A stretch of 64,000 nt of DNA from contig DASXOV010000021.1 of the NCBI GenBank assembly GCA_036494005.1, positions 1 through 64,000 on the forward strand, read 5' to 3'. Under the pieces are notes generated by a model that saw only the letters and a list, made by a program, of their open reading frames with translations, made no database searches and was not told where the DNA came from. Shown piece after piece: positions 1 to 8,023 of the stretch (position 1 is the first letter of the stretch; every line of letters starts with the position of its first letter). This DNA is from GCA-003244245 sp036494005 (GTDB taxonomy: Bacteria; Actinomycetota; Actinomycetes; Mycobacteriales; Pseudonocardiaceae). Both the position numbers and the translations under genes were made by a program.

Positions 1-181
1 TGGGCTCGAATATACGATCCTGGGCTTGGCCTGCGGGGTTCACGGTGGTCGATTCGATCATGCTGCAATGTGGTACTCGCTGGTGAGCCTGTCCAGGATC
101 GGTCGGCGGCTGTCTCCTGCGCCGCAGGTCACGACCTGGAACCGAGGTTTTCGGCTGTGGGTGCCGAGTAGGTCATCCGTG

Positions 182-792
182 TCATGCGACCTGGGCATAT
201 TCGTGGATCAGTCCGCCGAGTCGGTTGCGGCGTCGGAGCCGAAGGTCGGACGGTGGCGCGGGTTGGGGGGAGTGGTCTGAGTGGTGCTGCTTGGCGCAAT
301 GTGCGGTGGGGACGATGGTCGTTGAAGTGCGCCACGTACTCGGTCAGCACAGCCTCGAGGTGGTGGCGGTTGGCGATCAGTATCCGGTCGAGGAACTCGC
401 GGCGGACGGTGCCGCTCCAGCGTTCGGCGATGGCGTTCGCCCGGGGCGCTTGCACCGGGGTGCGCGAGATGCGGATGGCTTCGCTGGCGAACACAGCATC
501 GAAGGTGTCGGTGAACTTGTTGTCGCGGTCGCGGATCAAGAACCTGAAGCTCGCCACCCGCTCGTCGAGGCCCATCAGCAGGTTCCGCGCCTGCTGAGCG
601 ACCCAGGCGCCGGTGGCGCCGGAGCACGGCGACCTCATGGCGCAGCACCAGGATCTCGGCGTTTTTCGATCGTGAGCTGCGGGCCAGCAGCCCGAGCCAA
701 GCCACGAGCTGGCGGAAGATCAGATACAGCAGTCGCAGTGCCACAGCGGCGATTATCCCCGACGGCCACTGCCCAGCGATCTCGCAGGTCAC
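182..792 (-). pseudogene. Broken rve-type (IS3/IS481-like) transposase
   Basis: The relic of a DDE integrase-core transposase is readable only by changing frame twice. The N-terminal part, from a GTG at 792, contains the family-typical LVLRHEVAVLRR stretch. Near 615 the reading jumps to a second frame that starts inside the catalytic core (GAWVAQQARNLL, FRFLIRDRDNKFT, TPVQAPRANAIAERW); roughly 150 residues that should lie between are missing. Near 220-260 a third frame is needed to reach the normal end RLGGLIHEYAQVA followed by TGA at 182. The first catalytic Asp (RDRDNKF) and the Glu region (ANAIAERW) remain, but the deletion removes the N-terminal part of the core. No terminal inverted repeats were recognised. 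I read it as a dead element; the exact IS family is less certain than the function. Confidence 0.8.
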
Positions 793-844
793 CGCGATGG
801 ATGACCAGTTCGGCACCCACACGGCCCGGCATGCCAAGCAGTGA

Positions 845-1093
845 TCGCTGAACTGCTGGAGGTCAAACGCCCTGTTCCGGCTGCGCGCCGCCCAGGGCGT
901 GATCGGCCTGGCCGACAAGCACGGCCTCGACCGGCTCGAACGCGCGTGCGTCAAGGCGCTCGCAGTGGGCGATCCCTCCTACCGGACGGTCAAGGGAGTC
1001 CTGGCTGCCGGGCTGGAGGCCGACCCGCCACCGCCGGCCACCGGTGATGGCGGCGCTGCGGCGTTCCTGCACGGTCCTTCGCGGGACTGTGCG
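845..1093 (+). pseudogene. IS21-family IstA transposase, C-terminal relic
   Basis: After an in-frame stop at 842-844 the frame reads ALFRLRAAQGVIGLADKHG, then VGDPSYRTVKGVLAAG and GGAAAFLHGPS. This is the characteristic tail of IS21 IstA proteins. All upstream domains (HTH, DDE core) are absent and no IstB partner follows. The frame stays open to a TAA at 1181-1183, but similarity fades after about 1093. It lies head to head with the other transposase relic, so this end of the window has received at least two unrelated insertion sequences. It cannot be functional. Confidence 0.75.
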
Positions 1094-1440
1094 GGCTCCC
1101 CTGCCAAGATCGCCCTCGACACGCATTTCGCCAACGCGCATCCGGTGGTCATGCATGACTGTGCATGCCGCGCACCGAGATAACGTTACCGGCTTGTCGG
1201 TATGCTACCTGTTCGATTCGAAAAATCGTGTACCGCCGCAATTTGACGAACGTCTCCTTGACTGCCTTTTCGTCGGTCGTCGCCACTGTCATTCTTCTGC
1301 CGCCGAGAGAGCTGTGAGTGCTGGTCGGGTGCCGCCGCACGACAGCCGCCTGAGCAGTTCGATCGGTGACGACGTTCGGGCCGTGAACTCATCCTCTCGT
1401 GATGAAGAGGACCTGCCCGAGATCCTTCGGGGCGCCTTCG
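1094..1440. other. Non-coding gap between two relics
   Basis: No supported gene lies in this roughly 350-base stretch. It is visibly more AT-rich than its surroundings around 1180-1300. It contains an imperfect inverted repeat, TACCG-N6-CGGTA at 1187-1202, which resembles operators of TetR-type regulators, but no regulator gene is adjacent. A short ORF on the minus strand (start ATG 1292) has no recognisable similarity and is not called. Confidence 0.4.
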
Positions 1441-1868
1441 GGTCCGTAGGCGGTTTCGTTCGCTACTACAACCTGGTATCGCGCGACACGTACGAGGGCG
1501 ATCTGCGCCGCGTCACCGAACGCCACGGACTCGGCGTGATGCCTTATTTCAGCCTGGCCTCCGGGTTCTTGACGGGCAAATACCGCCTCGACGCCGCTGC
1601 ATCCGTCCAGAGCGCGCGGGCGGGGCGTGCCGCCAAGTACCTCCAGACCGAACGTGGCCGCGGGGTTCTGGCCGCACTCGACGACATCGCAGGGGCCCAT
1701 GCGGCCAGGCCGGCCACAGTGGCTCTGGCATGGCTCGCCGCACAGCCGACCGTGGTCGCGCCACTGGCGAGCGCGCGGACCATCGAGCAGCTCGCGGCGC
1801 TGCTGGCAGTCGAATCGCTACGGCTGACGGACGCGGAACTGGCCAGGCTGACGGAGGCCTCCGCCTAG
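1441..1868 (+). pseudogene. Aldo/keto reductase, C-terminal fragment
   Basis: The frame ending at 1868 carries the C-terminal half of an aldo/keto reductase: QYNLV-like RYYNLVSRDTYEGDL, then GLGVMPYFSLASGFLTGKYR, VALAWLAAQPTVVAP and a final helix LTDAELARLTEAS. In the intact family (about 310-330 residues) these follow the N-terminal half of the TIM barrel with the catalytic Asp/Tyr/Lys/His tetrad, which is missing here. The frame is open further upstream, but that part shows no AKR similarity. It is probably a gene cut by the insertion events seen just upstream, and probably inactive. Confidence 0.7.
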
Positions 1869-2179
1869 CCTTCCACTTCGTCGTCCCGTTCGCGTCCACG
1901 CCGAGGCGCACGCGTCTGACCTTCGGTAGCTCGCCTCGGTGTCGGGATCGAGTTTCGCGCACTTGTCCCTACTTGTGGGACTGCCTGGCTGGCCAGGTTG
2001 ACGATTCGGCCGTTTACGGGTGCTACTGGCTTGGAGTGCTTGTGGGCTGTCATGCGCGATGGCCCGCCAGCAGGGTGCTGGCGGGCCATGATTCTTGCGC
2101 TCTGACGGTCTGGAGACGGCCTGGAAGAGTGCGCGGATCGGCGTTTCCGCAGGTCAGCGCACTGCTCCGACCACAAGAC
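1869..2179. other. Intergenic region with glnA terminator
   Basis: This 311-base stretch between the reductase relic and the end of glnA contains no supported gene. Besides the strong hairpin listed separately at 2059-2089, it has a short palindrome CCTGGC-TG-GCCAGG near 1983-1996. No promoter elements or attachment-site repeats were recognised. Confidence 0.5.
2059..2089 (-). terminator. Hairpin downstream of glnA
   Basis: A perfect 14-bp stem (ATGGCCCGCCAGCA and its complement) closes a 3-base GGG loop about 90 bases past the glnA stop. There is no U-tract, as is common for actinobacterial terminators. It would also stop transcription coming from the left. Confidence 0.7.
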
Positions 2180-3604
2180 TCACACGTCGTAGTACAGCCC
2201 GAACTCGAACGGGTGCGGGCGCAGCCGCAGCGGGGTGATCTCGCTCTCCCGCTTGAGCTCGATCCACGTCTCGATCAAGTCGGGGGTGAAGACGCCACCT
2301 TCGAGCAGGTAGTCGTGGTCCTCCTCCAGCCGGTCGATGACCGCGTCCAGGCTCGACGGCACCTGGGGGACGTTCTTGGCCTCCTCGGGAGGCAGCTCGT
2401 AGAGGTCCTTGTCGATCGGCGCGGCCGGCTCGTATGCGTTCTTGATCCCATCCAGCCCGGCCATCATCATCGCCGAGAAGGCCAGGTAGGGGTTGCCCGA
2501 GGAGTCCGGGCACCGGAACTCGATCCGCTTGGCCTTCGGGTTGTTCCCGGTGATCGGAATCCGGATGCAGGCCGACCTGTTGCGCTGCGAGTACACCAGG
2601 TTCACCGGCGCCTCGAAGCCCGCCACCAGCCGGTGGTAGGAGTTGACCGTCGGGTTGGTGAACGCCAGCAGCGACGGTGCGTGGTGGAGCAACCCACCGA
2701 TGTAGTGCCGCGCGGTGTCGGAGAGCCCGGCGTAGCCGGACTCGTCGTGGAACAGCGGCACCCCGTCCGTCCACAGCGACTGGTGGGTGTGCATGCCGGA
2801 TCCGTTGTCCCCGGCCAGCGGCTTGGGCATGAACGTGACGGTTTTCCCGGCCTGCCAGGCGGTGTTCTTGATGATGTACTTGTAGAGCTGCAGGTCATCG
2901 GCCGCGTGCAGCAGCGTGTTGTACTTGTAGTTGATCTCGGCCTGGCCGCCGGTGCCCACCTCGTGGTGCGCCTTCTCCACGGAGAACCCGGCGCCGATCA
3001 GGTGGGTGACCATCTCGTTGCGCAGGTCGGCGAAGTGGTCGGTCGGCGGCACCGGGAAGTAGCCACCCTTGTAGTTGACCTTGTAGCCCTTGTTCCCGCC
3101 CACCTCGTCGGCGCCGGTGTTCCACCAGCCCGCCTCCGAGTCGACCTCGTAGAACGAGGTGTTCGGCGTGGTCTCGAACCGCACTGAGTCGAAGATGTAG
3201 AACTCGGCTTCGGGACCGAAGTAGGCGGTGTCGGCGATCCCGGTGGAGGCCAGGAACTCCTCAGCCTTCCGGGCCACGTTGCGCGGGTCGCGGCTGTATG
3301 CCTCCCGGGTGAACGGGTCATGCACGAAGAAGTTGAGGTTCAACGTCTTCTGCGCCCGGAACGGGTCGATGCGGGCCGTCGCAGGGTCGGGCATCAGTAT
3401 CATGTCCGACTCATGGATGGATTGGAACCCGCGCACCGACGAGCCGTCGAAGGCCAGGCCCTCCTCGATGACGTCCGCGTCGAAGAAGTCCGCCGGAACC
3501 GTGAAGTGCTGCATGATGCCCGGCAGGTCGCAGAACCGGACGTCGATGAACTTGACGTCCTCATCGGCGATGAAGCGCAGGACCTCATCGGAGTTGTTGA
3601 ACAC
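2180..3604 (-). CDS. glnA: Glutamine synthetase type I
   Basis: Makes glutamine from glutamate, ammonia and ATP as a cytoplasmic dodecamer. The 474-residue product matches the GSI-beta length. The start is GTG 3604, preceded by AAGGAG at 9-base spacing; this gives the usual VFNNSDEVLRF N-terminus, and the longer in-frame ATGs would add an unrelated leader. Visible family motifs are DGSSVRGF (53-60), PEAEFYIF (131-138) and the ATP-binding NGSGMHTHQS (267-276). Tyr402 lies in KDLYELPPEE, the adenylylation site used by GlnE. A GlnR box upstream indicates nitrogen control of transcription. The convergent side ends in a strong hairpin. Confident as the main housekeeping GS. Confidence 0.98.
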   Translation of the reverse strand: MFNNSDEVLRFIADEDVKFIDVRFCDLPGIMQHFTVPADFFDADVIEEGLAFDGSSVRGFQSIHESDMILMPDPATARIDPFRAQKTLNLNFFVHDPFTREAYSRDPRNVARKAEEFLASTGIADTAYFGPEAEFYIFDSVRFETTPNTSFYEVDSEAGWWNTGADEVGGNKGYKVNYKGGYFPVPPTDHFADLRNEMVTHLIGAGFSVEKAHHEVGTGGQAEINYKYNTLLHAADDLQLYKYIIKNTAWQAGKTVTFMPKPLAGDNGSGMHTHQSLWTDGVPLFHDESGYAGLSDTARHYIGGLLHHAPSLLAFTNPTVNSYHRLVAGFEAPVNLVYSQRNRSACIRIPITGNNPKAKRIEFRCPDSSGNPYLAFSAMMMAGLDGIKNAYEPAAPIDKDLYELPPEEAKNVPQVPSSLDAVIDRLEEDHDYLLEGGVFTPDLIETWIELKRESEITPLRLRPHPFEFGLYYDV

Positions 3605-3668
3605 CCTCGTTCGCTCCTTCATGCGCTGTAAGTGCGGACCGGAGTGATCGGTCTGCCTCGATGGGGCG

Positions 3669-3674
3669 AATTTA
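3669..3674 (-). promoter_or_regulatory. Candidate -10 element of glnA
   Basis: Read on the minus strand this is TAAATT, fitting the actinobacterial TANNNT -10 pattern. It lies 10 bases downstream of the GlnR box, so the box would cover the -35 region, as expected for an activator that contacts sigma factor. No separate -35 consensus is seen. Confidence 0.4.
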
Positions 3675-3684
3675 GGAGGGCGGT

Positions 3685-3722
3685 GTTGCCCGACCATCAC
3701 CCCGATGTTTCGCCAAGGTTAC
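3685..3722 (-). promoter_or_regulatory. GlnR operator upstream of glnA
   Basis: On the minus strand the sequence reads GTAAC-N6-GAAAC-N6-GTGAT-N6-GCAAC. This is the full four-half-site GlnR box (GTnAC-n6-GAAAC repeated) with exact 6-base spacers. The first two half-sites are perfect and the last two have one mismatch each. GlnR is the OmpR-type global nitrogen regulator of Pseudonocardiaceae and Streptomyces. The site is about 80-120 bases before the glnA start and also faces the divergent RDD gene. Confidence 0.8.
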
Positions 3723-3770
3723 GACCGTGGCAGTCAGCGAAGCTAGTCGCAAAGCCCATAACCTGGTCGG

Positions 3771-4217
3771 GTGAGCAGATGGACACTGACGTGGATGTCC
3801 GGTACACACAGAGATCCTGAGGGCGATGATCAACAGGGGTATCCGGGCCAGCGGCTCGGGTTTCCGCAGCGCGGTCCAGGGTCGGTCGCAGGCGTCGGTC
3901 CCCGGATCCTGGCCATCGTGATCGACTGGTTGCCCTGCACGGTGGCGGCCCAGTTGCTCACCGCGAACCCGGCGTCGTCAACGCTGGCGTTGTTCGCGGC
4001 ACTGACCGCGCTCTCGATCGCTCTTGTCAGCCGCACTCCTGGGCACGCCGTGGCGGGCCTGCGGGTGGCCCGGCTGGACGGACGTCCCCCAGGCGCTGGT
4101 CCAGCGGTGATCCGCACCGTGCTGCTGTGCCTGCTGATCCCCCCGTTGGTGTACGACGCCGATGGCCGCGGGCTGCATGACCGGGCGGCGGGCACCGTCG
4201 TGCTCCGGACGCGCTGA
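3771..4217 (+). CDS. RDD-family membrane protein
   Basis: A 148-residue integral membrane protein of unknown transport or structural role. An N-terminal Gly/Pro-rich segment containing YPGQRLGFP and GPGSVAG is followed by an RDD-type core: the helix ILAIVIDWLPCTVAAQLL with the buried Asp, a second helix around LALFAALTALSIALV, the RTPGHAVAGLRVARLDG loop, a third helix VLLCLLIPPLVY and DGRGLHDRAAGTVVL at the end. GTG 3771 is preferred because homologues keep a short W-containing leader; ATG 3795 is an alternative. It is divergent from glnA, the same position as Rv2219A in M. tuberculosis, and may share the GlnR-controlled region. Confidence 0.8.
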   Translation: MSRWTLTWMSGTHRDPEGDDQQGYPGQRLGFPQRGPGSVAGVGPRILAIVIDWLPCTVAAQLLTANPASSTLALFAALTALSIALVSRTPGHAVAGLRVARLDGRPPGAGPAVIRTVLLCLLIPPLVYDADGRGLHDRAAGTVVLRTR

Positions 4218-4279
4218 GCGCCGATCGCCTCAGTGCAGACCCTGTGCAGGACCCGGTGCAGATCGCCTCGGTGCGGAAG

Positions 4280-5059
4280 TCAGCGCCGCCGGGCGGCCCG
4301 CTGTACGTTGCGCATCTTGGCGCCCTGCGGCATCGGGCCCTTGGGTATCGCGGCGCCCCGGGTGCTGAGGATCGTCAGCTTGCTCTCCAGGACGTCGATC
4401 TGGGCGGTGCTGATGTTGCGCGGCAATTTGGCCAGGTGCCGTTGCAGTTTGGACAGCGGGACCTGGCCCTCTGCGTCGCCTACGGTGATGTCGTAGATCG
4501 GGGTCTGCCCGACCAGCCGGGACACCCGTTTCTTCTCCTGCGCCAGCAGTGGCTTGAGTCGGTGCGTTGCCCCCTCCGCGACCAGCACCACGCCTGGCCG
4601 TCCGATGACCCGGTGCACGGCGTCGAGCTGGGTGGTGCCCGCCACGGCCGGGGTCACCTTCCACCGGCCGCGCAGATTCTCCAGAGCCCAGGCCGCCGCA
4701 CCCGGTTGCCCTTCGGCCTTGGTGAAGACGTTGCGCTGTACCCGACGCCCGAAGATCATGATCGCGGCGAGCACCCCCATGATGATCCCCAGCGGGAGCA
4801 CCACCCATTCCTGCCCGAATAGCAGGCCCACCCCGAACACGAACGCGGTGACCAGCAGAAATGCGCCGATCATCCACGGCAGCAGTGCCTTGTCCTCGCG
4901 GCGCTGGACCTTGAACGCCTCGATGATCTGCGTCCGGCGCTGCTTCGACGCAGCTCTGCGCTCCCGCTTCGCGGCCTTTGCCGCTTCCGGATCCTTCGTC
5001 TTGGAAGGCGCCTTCGCCGGGTTCTTCGTTGCGGCCTTGGGTGGAGGTTTCGCGGGCAT
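4280..5059 (-). CDS. DUF4191 membrane protein (Rv2219-like)
   Basis: A 259-residue protein with a Lys/Ala-rich, very basic N-terminal tail (residues 1-55), two transmembrane helices (about 61-80 and 87-105) and a long C-terminal cytoplasmic domain, VQRNVFTKAEGQPGAAAWALEN onward. The C-terminal part contains WKVTPAVAGTTQLDAVHRVIGRPGVVLV, typical of actinobacterial DUF4191. The function is unknown. Its place between lipA and glnA is conserved (Rv2219), which is the main support for orthology. The start ATG 5059 follows the lipA stop at a short distance, so the two may be co-transcribed. Confidence 0.8.
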   Translation of the reverse strand: MPAKPPPKAATKNPAKAPSKTKDPEAAKAAKRERRAASKQRRTQIIEAFKVQRREDKALLPWMIGAFLLVTAFVFGVGLLFGQEWVVLPLGIIMGVLAAIMIFGRRVQRNVFTKAEGQPGAAAWALENLRGRWKVTPAVAGTTQLDAVHRVIGRPGVVLVAEGATHRLKPLLAQEKKRVSRLVGQTPIYDITVGDAEGQVPLSKLQRHLAKLPRNISTAQIDVLESKLTILSTRGAAIPKGPMPQGAKMRNVQRAARRR

Positions 5060-5108
5060 GGCTCCAGGATACGGCCGATCGGGTAGCGGGTGAGGCCCGC
5101 CACGGCAG

Positions 5109-6140
5109 TCAGCGGGTCAGCAGGCTGGCGGCCTCCTGCGCGGCCGGTCCGGCCTCGGCCAGATGTGCGAGATGCTCGGGCACCTGGTCTCCACGGTGTG
5201 TCACAGCTTGCGCATAGAGCCGCCCCGCCCGGTAGGACGAGCGCACCAGCGGCCCGGCCATCACCCCGGCGAAACCGATCCGCTCCCCGGCTCGTGCGTG
5301 CTCGACGAACTCTTCGGGCCGGACCCAGCGGGCCACCGGGTGGTGTCGCACCGAGGGCCGCAGGTACTGGGTGATGGTGAGGATGTCGCAGCCCGCGGCG
5401 TGCAGGTCGGTCATGGCGGCGGTCACCTCCTCGGGTTCCTCGCCCATGCCCAGGATGAGGTTGGACTTGGTGACCAGGCCTGCCGCGCGGGCTCGGTGCA
5501 GCACCTCGAGCGAGCGCTCGTAGCGGAACGCGGGCCGGATCCGCTTGAAGATGCGGGGCACCGTCTCCAGGTTGTGCGCGAGCACCTGAGGTGCTGCGCC
5601 GAACACCTCGGCGAGCTGCTCGGAACGTCCGTTGAAGTCCGGGATGAGCAGCTCAACCCCGGTGCCGGGGTTCAGCGCATGGATCTGGCGCACGGTCTCG
5701 GCGTAGAGCCAGGCACCGCCGTCGGGCAGGTCGTCACGGGCCACGCCGGTGACCGTCGAGTAGCGCAGCCCCATCGCCTGCACCGACTCGGCGACCCGTC
5801 GCGGTTCGTCGCGATCCAGGTCAGCGGGCCTGCCGGTGTCGATCTGGCAGAAGTCGCAGCGGCGCGTGCACTGGTCGCCACCGATGAGGAAGGTCGCCTC
5901 GCGGTCCTCCCAGCACTCGTAGATGTTCGGGCAGCCCGCCGCCTCGCAGACGGTGTGCAGCCCCTCGCGGTGCACCAGTCCCTTCAGCTCGCGATACGCC
6001 GGGCCCATCGTCGCCCGGGTCCGGATCCAGGACGGCTTGCGCTCGATGGGGGTCTGGCTGTTGCGGACCTCCAGACGCAGGAGCCTGCGGCCACCGGCAT
6101 CGGATCCTTCATGTGCGGCTGTGCGGGGTGCGACGCTCAC
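5109..6140 (-). CDS. lipA: Lipoyl synthase
   Basis: A radical-SAM enzyme that inserts two sulfurs into protein-bound octanoyl groups on E2 and GcvH subunits. The 343-residue sequence carries the auxiliary-cluster cysteines C65, C70 and C76 (CEAAGCPNIYEC) and the radical-SAM motif C91, C95 and C98 (CTRRCDFC). The C-terminal RSSYRAG supplies the serine ligand of the auxiliary cluster. It works after LipB, encoded 1.1 kb away, and its substrate E2 (sucB) is in the same region. A divergently transcribed F420-type oxidoreductase separates lipA from lipB, so the two lip genes are not one transcript here. Confidence 0.97.
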   Translation of the reverse strand: MSVAPRTAAHEGSDAGGRRLLRLEVRNSQTPIERKPSWIRTRATMGPAYRELKGLVHREGLHTVCEAAGCPNIYECWEDREATFLIGGDQCTRRCDFCQIDTGRPADLDRDEPRRVAESVQAMGLRYSTVTGVARDDLPDGGAWLYAETVRQIHALNPGTGVELLIPDFNGRSEQLAEVFGAAPQVLAHNLETVPRIFKRIRPAFRYERSLEVLHRARAAGLVTKSNLILGMGEEPEEVTAAMTDLHAAGCDILTITQYLRPSVRHHPVARWVRPEEFVEHARAGERIGFAGVMAGPLVRSSYRAGRLYAQAVTHRGDQVPEHLAHLAEAGPAAQEAASLLTR

Positions 6141-6271
6141 CGGGCCGAGCCTACGCGGGATCCGGCGTCACACCGGTCGGCTCCGGTGCGCGACGCCTGC
6201 ATCGCGCCGGAGCCGACCGCTGCCCCGGCCCGGCGGTCGCCAGCCGCGGCGGACGACTACGGTCGGTTCCC

Positions 6272-7219
6272 GTGGATCTGAGGATTTTCACCGAGCCGCA
6301 GCAGGGCGCCGGCTACGAGGACCTGCTACGGGTGGCCCGCCTCACCGAGGACGCGGGATTCGACGGGTTCTTCCGCTCCGATCACTATCTGCGGATCGAT
6401 CGTGCCGGGATGGGCCCCGGTGACGGGTCACCCGGTCCCACCGACGCCTGGGCGACCCTGGCCGCGCTGGCCCGCGACACCTCCCGGATCCGGCTGGGCA
6501 CCCTGCTGACATCGGCGACGTTCCGGCTGCCCGGCCCGCTCGCGGTCACCGTCGCCCAGGTGGATCAGATCTCGGGGGGCCGGGTCGACTTCGGCCTCGG
6601 GGCGGGCTGGTACGAGGCGGAGCACACCGCGTACGGCATCCCGTTCCCGCCCGTCGGTGAGCGGTTCGCCCGCCTCACCGAACAGCTCGAGATCATCACC
6701 GGCCTGTGGGCGACCCCACCGGGCGCGACCTTCGACTACGAGGGCGACTATTACCGGTTCGTCGACAGCCCGGCGCTACCCAAGCCGGTGCAGTCGCCCA
6801 TCCCGGTTCTGGTCGGTGGATTCGGGCCGCGGCGCACACCCGCACTGGCCGCCCGGTTCGCCGCCGAGTTCAACCAGCCCTTCCCGCCGGACCCGGACAG
6901 CGCGGTGACGCAGTTCGACCGGGTGGCCGCCGCCTGCACCCGGATCGGCCGGAATCCGCGAGAACTGATCCGGTCGGTGGCGCTGGTGTCCTGTGTAGGG
7001 CGCGACGACGACGAGGTGGCCCGGCGGGCCGCGGTGATCGGCCGCGATCCTGACGAGTTGCGCCGCTGCGGCCTGGCGGGAACCCCGGCCGAGGTGGTGG
7101 ACCGGATCGGGCAGTGGCGGGAGCGCACCGGTATCAGCCGGGTGTATATGCAGGTACTCGACCTGCACGATCTCGACCACGTCGAGTTGATCGCCGAGGA
7201 GATCCGGCCCGTCCTGTGA
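6272..7219 (+). CDS. LLM-class F420-dependent oxidoreductase (TIGR03560)
   Basis: A luciferase-like monooxygenase-fold enzyme of 315 residues, expected to use F420 as hydride carrier; the substrate is unknown. The start GTG 6272 gives VDLRIFTEPQQGAGYEDLL, matching the conserved opening of the TIGR03560 subfamily. It continues with GFDGFFRSDHYL, SRIRLGTLLTSATFRLPG, GGRVDFGLGAGWYEAEH and PVLVGGFGPRRTPALAARFA, all typical of LLM barrels. The longer frame upstream overlaps the lipA promoter and start and has no family similarity. It is divergent from lipA and convergent with lipB. Confident on family; cofactor is inferred from family and taxon. Confidence 0.85.
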   Translation: MDLRIFTEPQQGAGYEDLLRVARLTEDAGFDGFFRSDHYLRIDRAGMGPGDGSPGPTDAWATLAALARDTSRIRLGTLLTSATFRLPGPLAVTVAQVDQISGGRVDFGLGAGWYEAEHTAYGIPFPPVGERFARLTEQLEIITGLWATPPGATFDYEGDYYRFVDSPALPKPVQSPIPVLVGGFGPRRTPALAARFAAEFNQPFPPDPDSAVTQFDRVAAACTRIGRNPRELIRSVALVSCVGRDDDEVARRAAVIGRDPDELRRCGLAGTPAEVVDRIGQWRERTGISRVYMQVLDLHDLDHVELIAEEIRPVL

Positions 7220-7245
7220 GGTGTGGGTGAGGTGTGGGTGCCGAC

Positions 7246-8013
7246 TCAGGTGCCCGCGATGGCCGGGTCCAGGTGTACCTGCAGCCCCGGCCGGGCCGTC
7301 GGCTGCGCAGTAGTGCGGGGGAGTTCGCCGGAGTGCACCGGCAGCCTGCCCTCCAGCGCGTCGACGACGGCCGCGCACACCGCGGGCTGCACCTGCGCCA
7401 CCGAGACCGGCCTGCCGAGCTCCGCGGTCAGCGAGGTCACCCCGGCATCGGCGATGCCACAGGGCACGATCCGGTCGAATGCGGTGAGGTCAGGGCAGCA
7501 GTTCAAGGCGAATCCGTGCATGGTGACGCCGCGGCTGACCCGCACCCCGATCGCCGCGACCTTGCGTTCCGGGCGCCCGGTGGCGGGGTCGTCCGCCAGC
7601 CACACCCCGGAGCGACCGGAGATCCGGCCGGTCGGCAGGCCCAGCCCGGTCGTCACGTCGATCAGCGCCTGTTCCAGCCGTCGCACGTAGTCGACGACAT
7701 CGATCGGGTCCGCCAGCCCGATCAGCGGGTATCCGACGAGCTGGCCCGGTCCGTGCCAGGTGATCTTCCCGCCCCGGTCCACATCGATCACCGGGGTGCC
7801 GTCGGTGGGTCGCTCGTGCGCACTCGTCCGCCGCCCGGCGGTGTACACCGAGTGGTGCTCCAGCAGCAGCAGTACATCGTGTCCGGTGCCCTCCGCGCGG
7901 GCCGCCGCCAGCGTGCGCTGCAGTTCCCAGGCTTCGGTGTAGTCGATGGTGCCCAGGTGGTGGACCTCAACAGGTGTCGTGGCGGCGCGACAGGACGCGT
8001 TAGCGTTGCTCAC
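7246..8013 (-). CDS. lipB: Octanoyl-ACP:protein octanoyltransferase
   Basis: Transfers octanoate from ACP to the lipoyl lysine of E2/GcvH proteins, the first step of lipoate assembly before LipA. The 255-residue sequence has the substrate-binding RGGKITWHGPGQLVGYP (80-96), the catalytic Lys151 (KVAAIGVRVSRGVTMHG) and the catalytic Cys185 in PCGIADAGVTSL. The tail after about residue 225 is longer than in E. coli and Pro/Thr-rich. The amine-oxidase-like gene upstream ends only 10 bases before it, so they probably share an mRNA with the genes up to sucB. Confidence 0.96.
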   Translation of the reverse strand: MSNANASCRAATTPVEVHHLGTIDYTEAWELQRTLAAARAEGTGHDVLLLLEHHSVYTAGRRTSAHERPTDGTPVIDVDRGGKITWHGPGQLVGYPLIGLADPIDVVDYVRRLEQALIDVTTGLGLPTGRISGRSGVWLADDPATGRPERKVAAIGVRVSRGVTMHGFALNCCPDLTAFDRIVPCGIADAGVTSLTAELGRPVSVAQVQPAVCAAVVDALEGRLPVHSGELPRTTAQPTARPGLQVHLDPAIAGT

Positions 8014-8023
8014 TCATGGCAGG

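Noticed and set aside
1187..1202. TACCG-N6-CGGTA as a TetR-type operator
   Set aside because: The motif is only partly symmetric and there is no regulator gene next to it.
1149..1292. Small minus-strand ORF beginning MTVATTDEKAVKETF
   Set aside because: No recognisable similarity, weak ribosome site and it lies among relics; insufficient support.
1730..3187. Open frame of 485 codons on the plus strand across glnA
   Set aside because: Antisense to glnA; Arg/Val/Gly-rich without motifs, while the minus strand encodes a clear glutamine synthetase.
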